The notes: a model not told the origin generated them from the sequence alone. A DNA stretch of 64,000 bases from Dysgonomonas gadei ATCC BAA-286 (GCF_000213555.1 NZ_GL891987.1:86660-150659), one strand, 5' to 3'. Shown: positions 32,495-42,226, counted from the stretch's first letter. Made by a program: numbers and translations.

Positions 32495-35107
32495 GTGTCG
32501 AAGAAAGTAGCCGAAACCCCGTTGATGAAACAATATTTTGAAATCAAGAGTAAACATCCTGATGCAATATTGCTGTTTCGTGTGGGTGACTTTTACGAGA
32601 CTTTTTCACAAGATGCCATCGATGCTGCCGAGATAACAGGAATTACACTTACCCGGCGTGCCAATGGATCGGCACAATTTGTAGAACTGGCCGGATTTCC
32701 TCATCATGCATTGGATACTTATCTTCCTAAACTGGTGCGGGCAGGCAAGCGCGTCGCTATCTGCGACCAGCTGGAAGACCCCAAGCTGACCAAGACAATT
32801 GTAAAGCGGGGAATTACGGAACTTGTCACTCCCGGGGTATCCATTAATGACAATATCCTCAATCACAAAGAGAACAATTTTCTCTGTGCAGTACATTTTG
32901 CAAAAAGCAGCTGTGGTATTTCCCTGCTCGATATCTCCACAGGTGAATATCTTGTAGCAGAAGGGACTAAAGAATATGTAGATAAACTGCTTACCAATTT
33001 CTCACCGAAAGAAGTTTTGGTGGAAAGGAGCAAAAAAAAGCTATTTGAAGAATATTTCGGAACACGTTTCTTTATCTTCGAACTCGATGACTGGGTATTT
33101 ACGGAAGATACTGCCAGAGACAGGTTATTGAAGCACTTTGAAACAAAGAACCTGAAAGGATTCGGCGTGGAACATCTGACAAACGGGGTAATTGCAGCAG
33201 GAACGATCCTTCATTACCTCGATGTCACCCAACATACACAGATAGGGCATATCACTTCGCTTTCGCGGATAGAGGAAGATAAGTACGTTCGTTTGGATAA
33301 GTTTACTGTCCGCAGCCTTGAACTTATTTCTACCATGAATGAAGGAGGAAAAAGCCTCCTCGACATTCTGGACAGGACAACATCGCCGATGGGCGCCCGT
33401 ATGCTTCGCCGCTGGATGGTATTTCCGCTGAAAGATGCGAAGCCTATAAACAGCCGGCTGTCTGTAGTCGAATACTTCTTCAAGGACCTGGAATTAAAAG
33501 GCCTGCTGGAAGAACAGCTTTCATTGATAGGAGACTTGGAGCGCATTATATCCAAAGTAGCCGTAAACAGAATTACCCCGCGTGAAGTAGTACAGTTGAA
33601 AGTAGCATTGAAAGCCATAGAACCTATACGCGAGGCATTTCTGGCATCGAGCGAGCCAAGCCTGAGAGAAATAGGGGAAAAGCTCAATCCATGCCCTATT
33701 ATCCGCGAACGTATAGAAAAGGAAATACATCCCGATCCGCCTACAATGCTGAATCGCGGGAACGTGATCAATAAGGGAGTAAACGCAGAACTCGATGAGT
33801 TGAGGGATATATCGTATTCCGGAAAAGATTACCTGCTGAAAATACAACAACGTGAGACTGAAGCTACCGGAATCTCCTCTCTCAAGATAAGTTTCAATAG
33901 TGTATTCGGCTATTATATAGAAGTACGGAACGCGCACAAGGATAAGGTTCCGGCCGAATGGATCCGTAAGCAAACTCTGGTAAATGCAGAACGTTATATC
34001 ACACAGGAACTGAAAGACTATGAAGAGAAAATTCTGGGTGCGGAAGAGAAAATCCTGTCCCTCGAAACTGCTCTTTTTAATGACCTTGTACTCAGCCTTG
34101 TAGAATACATCCCGACTATACAGGTAAACGCGAATCTGATTGCACAGACCGACTGCCTGCTGTCGTTTGCCAAAGTGGCCAAGGAGAACAAGTATATCCG
34201 TCCCGAAATCAATGATACAGATGCATTGAAGATAAAAAACGGACGCCATCCGGTCATTGAGAAGCAACTGCCATTAGGCGAATCGTATATAACAAATGAT
34301 GTTTTTCTGGATAGTAATTCGCAACAGATAATCATTATAACCGGGCCGAATATGGCCGGTAAATCCGCCTTACTTCGCCAAACTGCTTTAATTACACTGA
34401 TGGCGCAAGCCGGTAGCTTTGTCCCTGCCGAATCTGCCCAGATAGGGCTGGTGGACAAGATATTTACCCGTGTCGGGGCATCTGATAATATTTCGCTGGG
34501 TGAATCAACCTTTATGGTGGAAATGAATGAGGCTGCCGATATATTGAATAATCTCTCTCCGCGTAGTCTTGTCTTATTTGATGAGCTGGGCCGGGGAACC
34601 AGTACTTATGATGGTATTTCTATTGCATGGGCTATTGTGGAATACATTCACGAGCATCCGAAAGCGAAAGCAAAGACTCTGTTTGCCACACATTACCATG
34701 AACTGAATGAGATGGAGAAATCCTTTAAGCGGATTAAGAATTTCAATGTTTCGGTCAAAGAGATGGATAACAGGATTATCTTTCTTCGCAAACTGGTTCC
34801 CGGTGGCAGTGAGCACAGCTTCGGTATTCATGTAGCTAAGATGGCCGGTATGCCTCAAAGCATTGTGAAACGGGCAAACAACATACTCAAGCAATTGGAA
34901 ACAGATAACCGCAAACAGGGGATATCTAAGCCTATCAAGGATATTAAAGAAAACAGGGAAGGTTATCAGCTTAGTTTCTTCCAGTTAGACGACCCTGTGC
35001 TTAGCCAGGTGAGAGATGAAATAAAATCGCTGGATGTCAATAATCTGACGCCAATGGAAGCCTTGAACAAGTTAAATGATATAAAGAAAATAGTTTCAGG
35101 TAAATAA
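32495..35107 (+). CDS. mutS: DNA mismatch repair protein MutS
   Basis: An 870-residue protein starting with GTG. The mismatch-reading motif GDFYETF lies at residues 31-37 (Phe33 and Glu35). Walker A GPNMAGKS is near residue 618, Walker B LVLFDELGRGTSTYDGISIAWA near 690, and the C-terminal helix-turn-helix ATPase dimer region (IHVAKMAGMPQSIVKRA) is intact. MutS binds mispairs and starts mismatch repair with MutL; mutL is not in the window. The start is set by the upstream -7 box at 32437. Confidence 0.97.
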   Translation: MSKKVAETPLMKQYFEIKSKHPDAILLFRVGDFYETFSQDAIDAAEITGITLTRRANGSAQFVELAGFPHHALDTYLPKLVRAGKRVAICDQLEDPKLTKTIVKRGITELVTPGVSINDNILNHKENNFLCAVHFAKSSCGISLLDISTGEYLVAEGTKEYVDKLLTNFSPKEVLVERSKKKLFEEYFGTRFFIFELDDWVFTEDTARDRLLKHFETKNLKGFGVEHLTNGVIAAGTILHYLDVTQHTQIGHITSLSRIEEDKYVRLDKFTVRSLELISTMNEGGKSLLDILDRTTSPMGARMLRRWMVFPLKDAKPINSRLSVVEYFFKDLELKGLLEEQLSLIGDLERIISKVAVNRITPREVVQLKVALKAIEPIREAFLASSEPSLREIGEKLNPCPIIRERIEKEIHPDPPTMLNRGNVINKGVNAELDELRDISYSGKDYLLKIQQRETEATGISSLKISFNSVFGYYIEVRNAHKDKVPAEWIRKQTLVNAERYITQELKDYEEKILGAEEKILSLETALFNDLVLSLVEYIPTIQVNANLIAQTDCLLSFAKVAKENKYIRPEINDTDALKIKNGRHPVIEKQLPLGESYITNDVFLDSNSQQIIIITGPNMAGKSALLRQTALITLMAQAGSFVPAESAQIGLVDKIFTRVGASDNISLGESTFMVEMNEAADILNNLSPRSLVLFDELGRGTSTYDGISIAWAIVEYIHEHPKAKAKTLFATHYHELNEMEKSFKRIKNFNVSVKEMDNRIIFLRKLVPGGSEHSFGIHVAKMAGMPQSIVKRANNILKQLETDNRKQGISKPIKDIKENREGYQLSFFQLDDPVLSQVRDEIKSLDVNNLTPMEALNKLNDIKKIVSGK

Positions 35108-35195
35108 AGTGTTAAAGAATTTCAGACACATTGTATTTTTTCATTCCTTTGTATCCCGAAACGAACTTACAAACAATAAGATAGACTAAAAGCTA

Positions 35196-36137
35196 ATGAC
35201 TCGAAAAAAAATACTTGTAACAGGAGGAGCCGGATTTATCGGGTCACACTTGTGCGAAAGACTTCTTAATGAAGGCAATGAAGTATTATGCTTAGACAAT
35301 TATTTCACCGGCTCTAAAGAGAATGTCATACACTTACTTAGCAATCCTTACTTCGAATTGATCAGGCATGATGTTGTCCACCCGTTTCATGTCGATGTGG
35401 ACCAGATATACAACCTTGCATGCCCTGCCTCTCCTGTTCATTATCAGTATAATGCCATTAAGACTATTAAGACTTCCGTCATGGGAGCCATCAATATGCT
35501 TGGACTGGCGAAACGCCTGAAAGCGAAAGTACTTCAGGCTTCGACAAGCGAAGTCTATGGCGATCCTCATGTACACCCTCAGCCCGAGTCATATTGGGGA
35601 AATGTAAACCCTATCGGGATACGTTCCTGTTATGATGAAGGGAAGCGCTGTGCCGAGACATTATTTATGGACTATCACCGCCAGAACGGGGTAAGGATTA
35701 AGATCGTCCGCATATTCAACACGTATGGTCCCCGGATGAATCCGGAAGACGGTCGCGTGGTTTCGAACTTTATAGTGCAGGCACTGAAAGGGGAGGATAT
35801 CACCATATACGGGGATGGCACACAAACACGCAGCTTCCAATATGTGGATGATATGGTGGAAGCCATGATAAGAATGATGGCTACTGATGACTCGTTTGTA
35901 GGCCCTGTAAATACCGGTAATCCGGGTGAATTCACGATGCTTGAGCTAGCTAATCTTATACTGGAACTAACAGGTTCTAAATCGAAATTAGTATTTAAGC
36001 CTTTGCCAAGCGATGATCCTAAACAACGAAAACCGGATATTAGCCTGGCCAAAGAGAAACTGAACTGGGAGCCTAAAATCCAATTGAGAGAAGGACTTAC
36101 CGAAACTATAGCGTATTTCGATAGTATCCTTAAATAA
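35196..36137 (+). CDS. UDP-glucuronate decarboxylase (UDP-xylose synthase type)
   Basis: A 313-residue extended SDR. NAD-binding GGAGFIGSH sits at residues 10-18; YNLACPASPVHYQ near 74 is the signature of the UXS subgroup; the catalytic pair is in SCYDEGKRCAE (Tyr and Lys four apart, near 146 and 150); RIFNTYGPRMNP and DGTQTRSFQYVDD are also typical. The enzyme makes UDP-xylose from UDP-glucuronate for cell-surface glycans. It is followed by a GT2 gene 32 bp downstream, and a GT9/GT4 operon faces it, so this is a small glycan locus. Confidence 0.92.
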   Translation: MTRKKILVTGGAGFIGSHLCERLLNEGNEVLCLDNYFTGSKENVIHLLSNPYFELIRHDVVHPFHVDVDQIYNLACPASPVHYQYNAIKTIKTSVMGAINMLGLAKRLKAKVLQASTSEVYGDPHVHPQPESYWGNVNPIGIRSCYDEGKRCAETLFMDYHRQNGVRIKIVRIFNTYGPRMNPEDGRVVSNFIVQALKGEDITIYGDGTQTRSFQYVDDMVEAMIRMMATDDSFVGPVNTGNPGEFTMLELANLILELTGSKSKLVFKPLPSDDPKQRKPDISLAKEKLNWEPKIQLREGLTETIAYFDSILK

Positions 36138-36169
36138 AGACTTTTACGAAGACATAAATATAACTAAAC

Positions 36170-36886
36170 ATGAAACTTTCAATTGTAATTCCTGCATACA
36201 ACGAAGCCAGAACAATACATCTGATACTGAATAAGGTCTTAGCTGTGGAACTGATAGGTAATTTTGACAAAGAAATTATCATTGTTAATGACTGTTCAAA
36301 AGATGATACGGTAGAGGTCGTAAAAGCCTATATAGCTGAACATCCTCAAGCAGACATGAAACTATTCGAACAACCTGTGAATATGGGTAAAGGAGCTGCC
36401 CTACATAGGGGAATCAAAGAGGCTACAGGTGAATACCTTATAATACAGGATGCCGACCTTGAATATGATCCGGAAGAGTACAATATCTTATTAAAACCTG
36501 TCATAGACGGATTTGCAGATGTTGTATTCGGCTCAAGATTTATGGGAGGAAAACCTCATCGTATACTCTTCTTCTGGCATTCTATCGGAAATCAGCTATT
36601 GACATTCGTTTCCAATATGTTTACCAACCTCAATCTGTCGGACATGGAGACATGCTATAAGTTGTTCCGGTCAGATATTATCAAGTCCATCCCTTTGCAG
36701 GAGAGACGCTTCGGATTTGAGCCGGAAGTGACAGCCAAAGTAGCGAGATATCCCCATGTAAGGATCTATGAAGTGGGTATATCCTATTATGGACGGACTT
36801 ACGAGGAAGGCAAGAAGATAGGCTGGAGAGACGGAGTAAGAGCTTTTATCTGTATGCTTAAATACGGATTATTCAAAATGAAGTGA
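36170..36886 (+). CDS. Glycosyltransferase family 2 (polyprenyl-phosphate sugar synthase-like)
   Basis: A 238-residue GT-A enzyme without membrane helices. Conserved parts are LSIVIPAYNEARTI, VNDCSKDDT, NMGKGAALHRGIKEATGEYLIIQDADLEYDP (metal-binding DAD), and GSRFMGGKPHR. This resembles the dolichol-phosphate mannose/glucose synthase group, which loads a sugar onto a lipid phosphate. It is likely co-transcribed with the UDP-xylose synthase, but donor and acceptor are unknown. Confidence 0.88.
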   Translation: MKLSIVIPAYNEARTIHLILNKVLAVELIGNFDKEIIIVNDCSKDDTVEVVKAYIAEHPQADMKLFEQPVNMGKGAALHRGIKEATGEYLIIQDADLEYDPEEYNILLKPVIDGFADVVFGSRFMGGKPHRILFFWHSIGNQLLTFVSNMFTNLNLSDMETCYKLFRSDIIKSIPLQERRFGFEPEVTAKVARYPHVRIYEVGISYYGRTYEEGKKIGWRDGVRAFICMLKYGLFKMK

Positions 36887-36905
36887 TCCGAATAATATAA
36901 CTGAA

Positions 36906-38021
36906 CTACAGTTTGGAGAAGAAAGATTCGATTGACCGGGTGAAATTATCCCACGACAACCGTCTCTTTTCTCTTTTGAGATTATCTTTATAGAGTTCTG
37001 TATCCGAACTGAAGAACTCCTCTATACCCTCGGCTATATCCCCAGGAGTAGGTTCAGGTACAACCAAACCTGTATTAGAATCCTTAACAGTACTTCCCAG
37101 TGCGCCTACATTCGTAGCTATCATAGGCAGCTCCATCTGATAAGCTAAAGCCACCACCCCGCTTTGTGTTGCAGACTTGTATGGCAAGACCAGCACATCT
37201 GCTGCAGAAAATAAGGTTGATACCATATCATCGGGGATATATTGTTCAAAGACAACTATATTATCTTTTAAAGGTGATTGATTAATCAGTTCAGTATATT
37301 TGCCAAAACTGCCATAACTCTCACCGGCTATGATCAGTTGATAGGAGTCGTCCAGCATTCCCATCGCTTCGATAAGAATATCCAATCCCTTATAATCGCG
37401 TATCAGCCCGAAGAAAAGAAGGTTCTTCTTATTTTCCCTAATCCTCAGCGTCTTACATGCCGAGGCTTTATCCGTACGTTCAGCATACTGATCGTATATA
37501 GGATGTGGCTGTAGTAGTATCTTCGCATCTTTTTTCAGGGAAAGTAAATCCTGCCGGACGGGTTCACTCATGACAATAAACGCATCACATCTATTGAAGA
37601 AAAAGCGGGCAAAAGACTTATCCACAAATCTTTTCTCATGTGGGATCGCATTGTGAACAAGGGCCACGACTTTGGTACTTTTATTAAGGAAAAGACATAC
37701 TGAGCCATAGGCAGGTGCAAGGAAAGACATCCAGTAAGGTATAATAAGTAGATCGGGAGCATACTTATTAATATGCCTGGCTGTCCGGATATATGTAAAA
37801 GGGTTTATACTGTTCAATACACGATCACTGTCTATTACAGTAGCAGTATCGCCTTCAGCTACATACTGAGTCTTACCGGGAAATAGAAAATCGGGATAGA
37901 GGGTCGTAAACGTGAATGCTTTCACCTCATTTTGTCTGGAAAGTTCTGTATATAGCCGGGCATTAAGTTGGGCTAAACCTCCCCTGTAAGGATAAAATGG
38001 TGAAAGGATCGCAATTCTCAT
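36906..38021 (-). CDS. Glycosyltransferase family 4
   Basis: A 371-residue GT-B enzyme. The N-terminus RIAILSPFYPYRGGLAQLNARLYTELSR and the nucleotide-sugar site ADVLVLPYKSATQSGVVALAYQMELPMIATNVGAL near residue 275 (the E/GxxGxxxLEA region) are typical of GT4. It overlaps the GT9 gene by four bases (ATGA), so translation is coupled. The substrate is unknown; it probably acts in lipopolysaccharide or glycan assembly. Confidence 0.88.
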   Translation of the reverse strand: MRIAILSPFYPYRGGLAQLNARLYTELSRQNEVKAFTFTTLYPDFLFPGKTQYVAEGDTATVIDSDRVLNSINPFTYIRTARHINKYAPDLLIIPYWMSFLAPAYGSVCLFLNKSTKVVALVHNAIPHEKRFVDKSFARFFFNRCDAFIVMSEPVRQDLLSLKKDAKILLQPHPIYDQYAERTDKASACKTLRIRENKKNLLFFGLIRDYKGLDILIEAMGMLDDSYQLIIAGESYGSFGKYTELINQSPLKDNIVVFEQYIPDDMVSTLFSAADVLVLPYKSATQSGVVALAYQMELPMIATNVGALGSTVKDSNTGLVVPEPTPGDIAEGIEEFFSSDTELYKDNLKREKRRLSWDNFTRSIESFFSKL

Positions 38022-39061
38022 GGGTCTATCTTATCTAGTACTTTATATATTCTTGATACAACAGATTCCTCCGTAATTCTCTCCATACAGGCATATTCCT
38101 CATTCTCTCTCTGACAAGGTAACTCTCCAAAAACTGAACATGGCCTACATTCTAAATCGACTTGAATAGCATTAGCTATATCTTGTCTAAATCCATAAAA
38201 GCCCATTGCCGGATGAGTTGCTCCCCAAACAGATACCACAGGTATCTGCACCAATGAGGCAAGATGCATATTAGCCGAATCCATTGACAGCATGACGTCC
38301 AGATATGAGATAAGAAGCATTTCTTTCTGCAAGTTGAGTTTTCCCGTGAGGTTGACCGTATTCGGATACTTGGATGCCCAGTGGGACAATACCTTTTGTT
38401 CCTCCTTGCCCGAACCAAACAGAAATACAGTAACTCCCTCTTTCTTAGATAAGATATCAATTATATTCGACATTTTCTCTAAAGGATATATTTTACCCCT
38501 ATGCTTAGAAAAAGGGGCTATACCAATCCATTTGCCGTTTTTTTCTTTAACAACGGATTTAAGATCTGAAAAATTCCGAGGTACGAAATCAAAGAAATTA
38601 TTGAATACCATTGGCGCAGGAAAACCCAATTTATCAAAAACTTCCTGGTAGCGCAGCATTGTATGTTTAAGTGGGGGATCCAGTTGCTTATGAGCTATCG
38701 CATATTTCTTTTCGCTCTTTCCTTTATCGATGTGTGCAACTTTGTGCCCCATGAGAAACATGGAATGGCGTATACTTTTCGACCGCAAAACGTCGTGTAC
38801 ATCAGCCACATGAGAAAACCTCATGGCAAACAACCGTCTCATCACCCTGAAATAACCTATTAATCCCCGGTGCTTCTTCTTAATATCGAGTGGAATAACA
38901 TTTACATTGAATCCCAGATTCTCGAATAGGGGGGCAAATGCTTTCCGTGTCATTACCGAAAAACGATCTTGAGGATATTTTGCGGCAACAGAATATACAA
39001 CCGGAACGAGCATAGCCACATCTCCGAAGGAAGATATCCGTATTACCAGAACTTTAGACAT
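38018..39061 (-). CDS. Glycosyltransferase family 9 (heptosyltransferase-like)
   Basis: A 347-residue GT9 enzyme. VLVIRISSFGDVAMLVPVVYSVA at the N-terminus, HIDKGKSEKK, GKWIGIAPFSKHRGKIYP and the donor-site SMDSANMHLASLVQIPVVSVWGATHP near residue 262 are family hallmarks. GT9 enzymes add heptose or other sugars to the lipopolysaccharide core. It lies between the DUF4254 gene and the GT4 gene with tight spacing, in one operon with comM upstream. Confidence 0.9.
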   Translation of the reverse strand: MSKVLVIRISSFGDVAMLVPVVYSVAAKYPQDRFSVMTRKAFAPLFENLGFNVNVIPLDIKKKHRGLIGYFRVMRRLFAMRFSHVADVHDVLRSKSIRHSMFLMGHKVAHIDKGKSEKKYAIAHKQLDPPLKHTMLRYQEVFDKLGFPAPMVFNNFFDFVPRNFSDLKSVVKEKNGKWIGIAPFSKHRGKIYPLEKMSNIIDILSKKEGVTVFLFGSGKEEQKVLSHWASKYPNTVNLTGKLNLQKEMLLISYLDVMLSMDSANMHLASLVQIPVVSVWGATHPAMGFYGFRQDIANAIQVDLECRPCSVFGELPCQRENEEYACMERITEESVVSRIYKVLDKIDP

Positions 39062-39091
39062 AATCGTATAATTTGTGAACTTCTATCGAAT

Positions 39092-39700
39092 TTATTGTGT
39101 TTTTGCATATAAAACAGGATTGAGACTAGGATCGTTATACATCTTCATCTGTTTATACACTTTCATATATTTTTTCCCTGTCTCTATATCCTCCAGTAAT
39201 TCTTCTATCGCCGTAGAAAGATCTTTACGCTGAGTGAGTAGAACTTGGAGCTTCTTCGATGCTTGTTCATTATGATCTGCGGATGTGTTCTTTCTGTCCA
39301 CTTCCTGTTGCATATGATATATCTTAAGAGCAAGGATAGACAAACGGTCTATCGCCCATGCAGGGCTTTCGGTATTAATACGGGCATCGGACAAAGGGCT
39401 TATATTTTTGTACTTATCCAGAAAATAACTGTCTATGAGTTCTACCAGATCTGTTCTGTCCTGATTTGATTTATCTATACGGCGCTTTATTAACAAGGCT
39501 TCTGCCGGATTAATATCCGGGTCGCGGATAATATCTTCCAGATGCCATTGAACCGTATCTATCCAGTTTTTAAGATACAGGAAATATTCTATCGATTTCT
39601 CAGTATAAGGATTACTGATAGGACTATCTACGTTGTCCGTTCTATGATAATCATTAATTGATTTTTCGAAAATAGCATTACTCAAATCGGTAAAAGTCAT
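39092..39700 (-). CDS. DUF4254 family protein
   Basis: A 202-residue, largely helical, soluble protein (IEYFLYLKNWIDTVQWHLEDIIRDPDINP, NQDRTDLVELID, SPAWAIDRLSILALKIYHM). DUF4254 is a Bacteroidota family often found beside GT9 genes, as here. A role in lipopolysaccharide core assembly is suggested by context only; no catalytic motif is visible. Confidence 0.85.
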   Translation of the reverse strand: MTFTDLSNAIFEKSINDYHRTDNVDSPISNPYTEKSIEYFLYLKNWIDTVQWHLEDIIRDPDINPAEALLIKRRIDKSNQDRTDLVELIDSYFLDKYKNISPLSDARINTESPAWAIDRLSILALKIYHMQQEVDRKNTSADHNEQASKKLQVLLTQRKDLSTAIEELLEDIETGKKYMKVYKQMKMYNDPSLNPVLYAKTQ

Positions 39701-39727
39701 GGCTCGTTCTTTATCTTTATATTTATA

Positions 39728-41269
39728 CTATTTGTCTGCCCAAGTTTCCCGGTCTAAATTACGATAGTTTATGGCTTCAGCCAAATGTTTCGGCTCTATT
39801 TTTTCGGAACTATCCAAATCTGCAATTGTCCGCGATACTTTCAATATCCTGTCATAGGCCCTGGCTGACAGATTGAATTTGTCCATCGCCGTTTTTAATA
39901 ACTGCAAACCTGTCTCGTCCGCAGAAGCATACTTGGCAAGAAGCTTTGGAGTCATCTGCGCATTGCAGTATATTCCATCCTCATCTTTGAAGCGTTGAGC
40001 CTGTATATCTCTTGCCTTTATAACGCGATCTCTTATCGATTTGCTCGCTTCAGCCGGCGTTTTATCCGATATCTTTTCAAATGGTACGGGAACTATCTCG
40101 ATGTGTATATCTATGCGGTCAAGGAGCGGACCCGATATCTTGTTCAGATATTTCTGGACAGCGCCGCCTGGACAAACACATTCCTTTTCAGGATGGTTGT
40201 AATATCCGCAAGGACATGGATTCATCGAGGATACCAGCATGAAGCTGGCCGGATATTCAACCGAAAACTTCGACCTCGATATAGATATTTTCCGGTCCTC
40301 GAGCGGCTGTCGCATAACCTCGAGTACACTACGGCTAAATTCGGGTAACTCGTCAAGAAAAAGAACCCCGTTATGCGCTAAACTGATCTCGCCGGGTTGA
40401 GGATAGGCTCCGCCGCCAACCAGTGCCACATCGGAGATGGTATGATGAGGGCTACGAAAAGGGCGTTGAGCCATCAGAGAAGTTTCATTCCCTATTTTGC
40501 CTGCAACGCTATGAATTTTGGTTGTTTCCAATGCTTCCTGCAAAATAAAGGGGGGAAGGATCGATGGCATTCGCTTCGCCATCATCGACTTTCCTGCTCC
40601 CGGAGGGCCTATCATAATCAGATTGTGTCCGCCCGAAGCTGCAACTTCCAGTGCCCGCTTTACATTTTCCTGTCCTTTTACATCTGCAAAATCAAATTCA
40701 AAAATCTGTTGCGCATTATAAAATTCGGCGCGGGTATCTATTATTGTTTTTTCCAGTTCTATTTCTTCATTAAAGAAGTCTACGACTTCGCTTATGTTGT
40801 CCACCCCATATACATCCAAATTGTTGACTACAGCCGCTTCACGTGCATTTTTGCGGGGTAGGACCAGACCTTTAAAACCGAGTTCCCTGGCTTTTATGGC
40901 TATGGGAAGAACTCCTTTTATGGGAAGTATACTACCATCGAGTGACAATTCTCCCATAATCATGTAGTTTTCAAGTCTATTCGATTTCAGGCCTTCCGAG
41001 GCAGCCAGTATCCCGATTGCCAAAGGTAAATCATATGCCGTACCCTCTTTCCTTATATCGGCGGGGGACATATTGATGACGATCTGTTGACGAGGGAATT
41101 TATAGCCGTTTATTTGTAGCGCCGAAACTATACGTTCGTGACTTTCCTTTACGGATGCATCAGGAAGTCCGACAAGCATAAACTTTATGCCTTTCGAACA
41201 GTTTACTTCTATTGTAACCAATGTTGCAAGTATGCCTTGTACAGCTGCGCCGAAAACCTTTACTAACAT
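39728..41269 (-). CDS. comM: YifB family Mg-chelatase-like AAA ATPase (ComM)
   Basis: A 513-residue protein. The N-terminal Lon-like domain (KFMLVGLPDASVKESHERIVSAL) precedes an AAA core: Walker A MIGPPGAGKSMMAKRMP near residue 217, Walker B GVLFLDELPEF, and a C-terminal zinc-like cysteine stretch (MNPCPCGYYNHPEKECVCPG). ComM is a helicase that promotes branch migration during natural transformation. It is the first gene of the operon with DUF4254, GT9 and GT4 (27 bp, 30 bp, then 4 bp overlap). Confidence 0.92.
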   Translation of the reverse strand: MLVKVFGAAVQGILATLVTIEVNCSKGIKFMLVGLPDASVKESHERIVSALQINGYKFPRQQIVINMSPADIRKEGTAYDLPLAIGILAASEGLKSNRLENYMIMGELSLDGSILPIKGVLPIAIKARELGFKGLVLPRKNAREAAVVNNLDVYGVDNISEVVDFFNEEIELEKTIIDTRAEFYNAQQIFEFDFADVKGQENVKRALEVAASGGHNLIMIGPPGAGKSMMAKRMPSILPPFILQEALETTKIHSVAGKIGNETSLMAQRPFRSPHHTISDVALVGGGAYPQPGEISLAHNGVLFLDELPEFSRSVLEVMRQPLEDRKISISRSKFSVEYPASFMLVSSMNPCPCGYYNHPEKECVCPGGAVQKYLNKISGPLLDRIDIHIEIVPVPFEKISDKTPAEASKSIRDRVIKARDIQAQRFKDEDGIYCNAQMTPKLLAKYASADETGLQLLKTAMDKFNLSARAYDRILKVSRTIADLDSSEKIEPKHLAEAINYRNLDRETWADK

Positions 41270-41297
41270 CTAAAGGAGTTAATTGAGTAACAAGAAA

Positions 41298-41305
41298 CAA
41301 AGATA
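41298..41305 (-). promoter_or_regulatory. -7 box of comM
   Basis: CAAAGATA on the plus strand reads TATCTTTG on the minus strand, 29 bp upstream of the comM ATG. Confidence 0.6.
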
Positions 41306-41593
41306 AAAAACAATTAATAATTAAGAATGAAAAAAATTAATAATTCGTATGATTGTAGCTTCTGTATAAAAGTTGACAAAGTTTACACTTTTACACTATT
41401 TTTGCTTGTGCCCTTTGTGTAAATCTGCACACCTTTTCAGTATCATCATTTTTTATTTCCACTTGCCTTATTTTACATACATTAACTATATATTGTTAAA
41501 ATATGATACTTTTACACTATTTTTTTACTATCATTTTCATATTCGTTAACTATATTTAGCCAAAAAGTAACAAAGGTAACACGGAAAGCAATT
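41306..41593. repeat. Dispersed repeat remnants upstream of comM
   Basis: The gap holds no gene. It contains an inverted partner (41309-41402) of the 32310-32420 repeat with an internal deletion, two copies of TTTACACTATTTTT (ending near 41403 and 41526), and a minus-strand copy of the 16-mer promoter repeat at 41567-41582. Confidence 0.7.
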
Positions 41594-42152
41594 AATAATA
41601 CAAATCAGTAGTTGAGTTTTAATGTTCTATTTTTCTAACGTGCCATCCGGCTTGTTTTTCTTAACTTTTTCTTGATAAAAAGTTACAAAAATCAAGGCTG
41701 TATCCCTCCGGCGACCCAAAATCGCAGTTCCGGTGGGGCAAAATAATACGGAGTTATCTTTAGCCGGATTATCAGCCGTGTATAACAGCTATCCTATTTT
41801 GCCCTACACCTCCGCTTTACGGATTGGGTGCCCCACCTGCGGAATGAGGCCGTTATCGCGACGCGGCGACAGGACAGTGTATCTTCATGCTTTAGCCCTA
41901 TGTGCGTCAGCCCTTGCGCATTAGTGAGGCAGGCGGGGTAGAATCAAACGGGGCGATAGCCCATTTGTTTGATTCAGCCGTCAAGACGGTTTTGGGTACC
42001 ACGAGGAATTGAAAATCGAGGAGCGTAGGCGACTCAACAGGAGCGCTAGCCTTTTGGTTCGTTTTGGGCAATGCCAAAATGAACGTTTAAGCGGAACGAA
42101 GTGCAGCAGAAAATAATAGAACATTAAAACTCAACTACTGATTCGCATTATT
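41594..42152. mobile_element. Putative MITE-like element, ~560 bp, bounded by 38 bp inverted repeats
   Basis: The left arm (41594-41631) and right arm (42115-42152) are inverted copies, 36 of 38 bases alike, including a perfect 29 bp core (41603-41631 with 42115-42143). The interior is clearly more GC-rich than the flanks and packed with further hairpins: 41663-41684; a stem GGGCAAAATA with TATTTTGCCC (41736-41745 with 41795-41804); CCCCACCTGC with GCAGGCGGGG (41831-41840 with 41929-41938); GAATCAAAC with GTTTGATTC (41941-41949 with 41967-41975); CCGTC-AA-GACGG (41978-41989); and 42057-42067 with 42074-42084. No transposase or convincing gene is inside. It could be a non-autonomous transposable element, a structured RNA gene or an invertible segment. 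No target-site duplication is clear. Confidence 0.6.
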
Positions 42153-42226
42153 CAGGAAAAAATATGGCTAGACTTGTCAATACCTTTTATTTTCTGAATA
42201 TCTGGATGAAATATCTCTATTTTTAC

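Noticed and set aside
41733..41924. A 63-codon frame inside the inverted-repeat element
   Set aside because: It crosses several hairpin arms, and its sequence looks like a by-product of structured DNA; no start signal. Could be revisited if copies of the element keep the frame.
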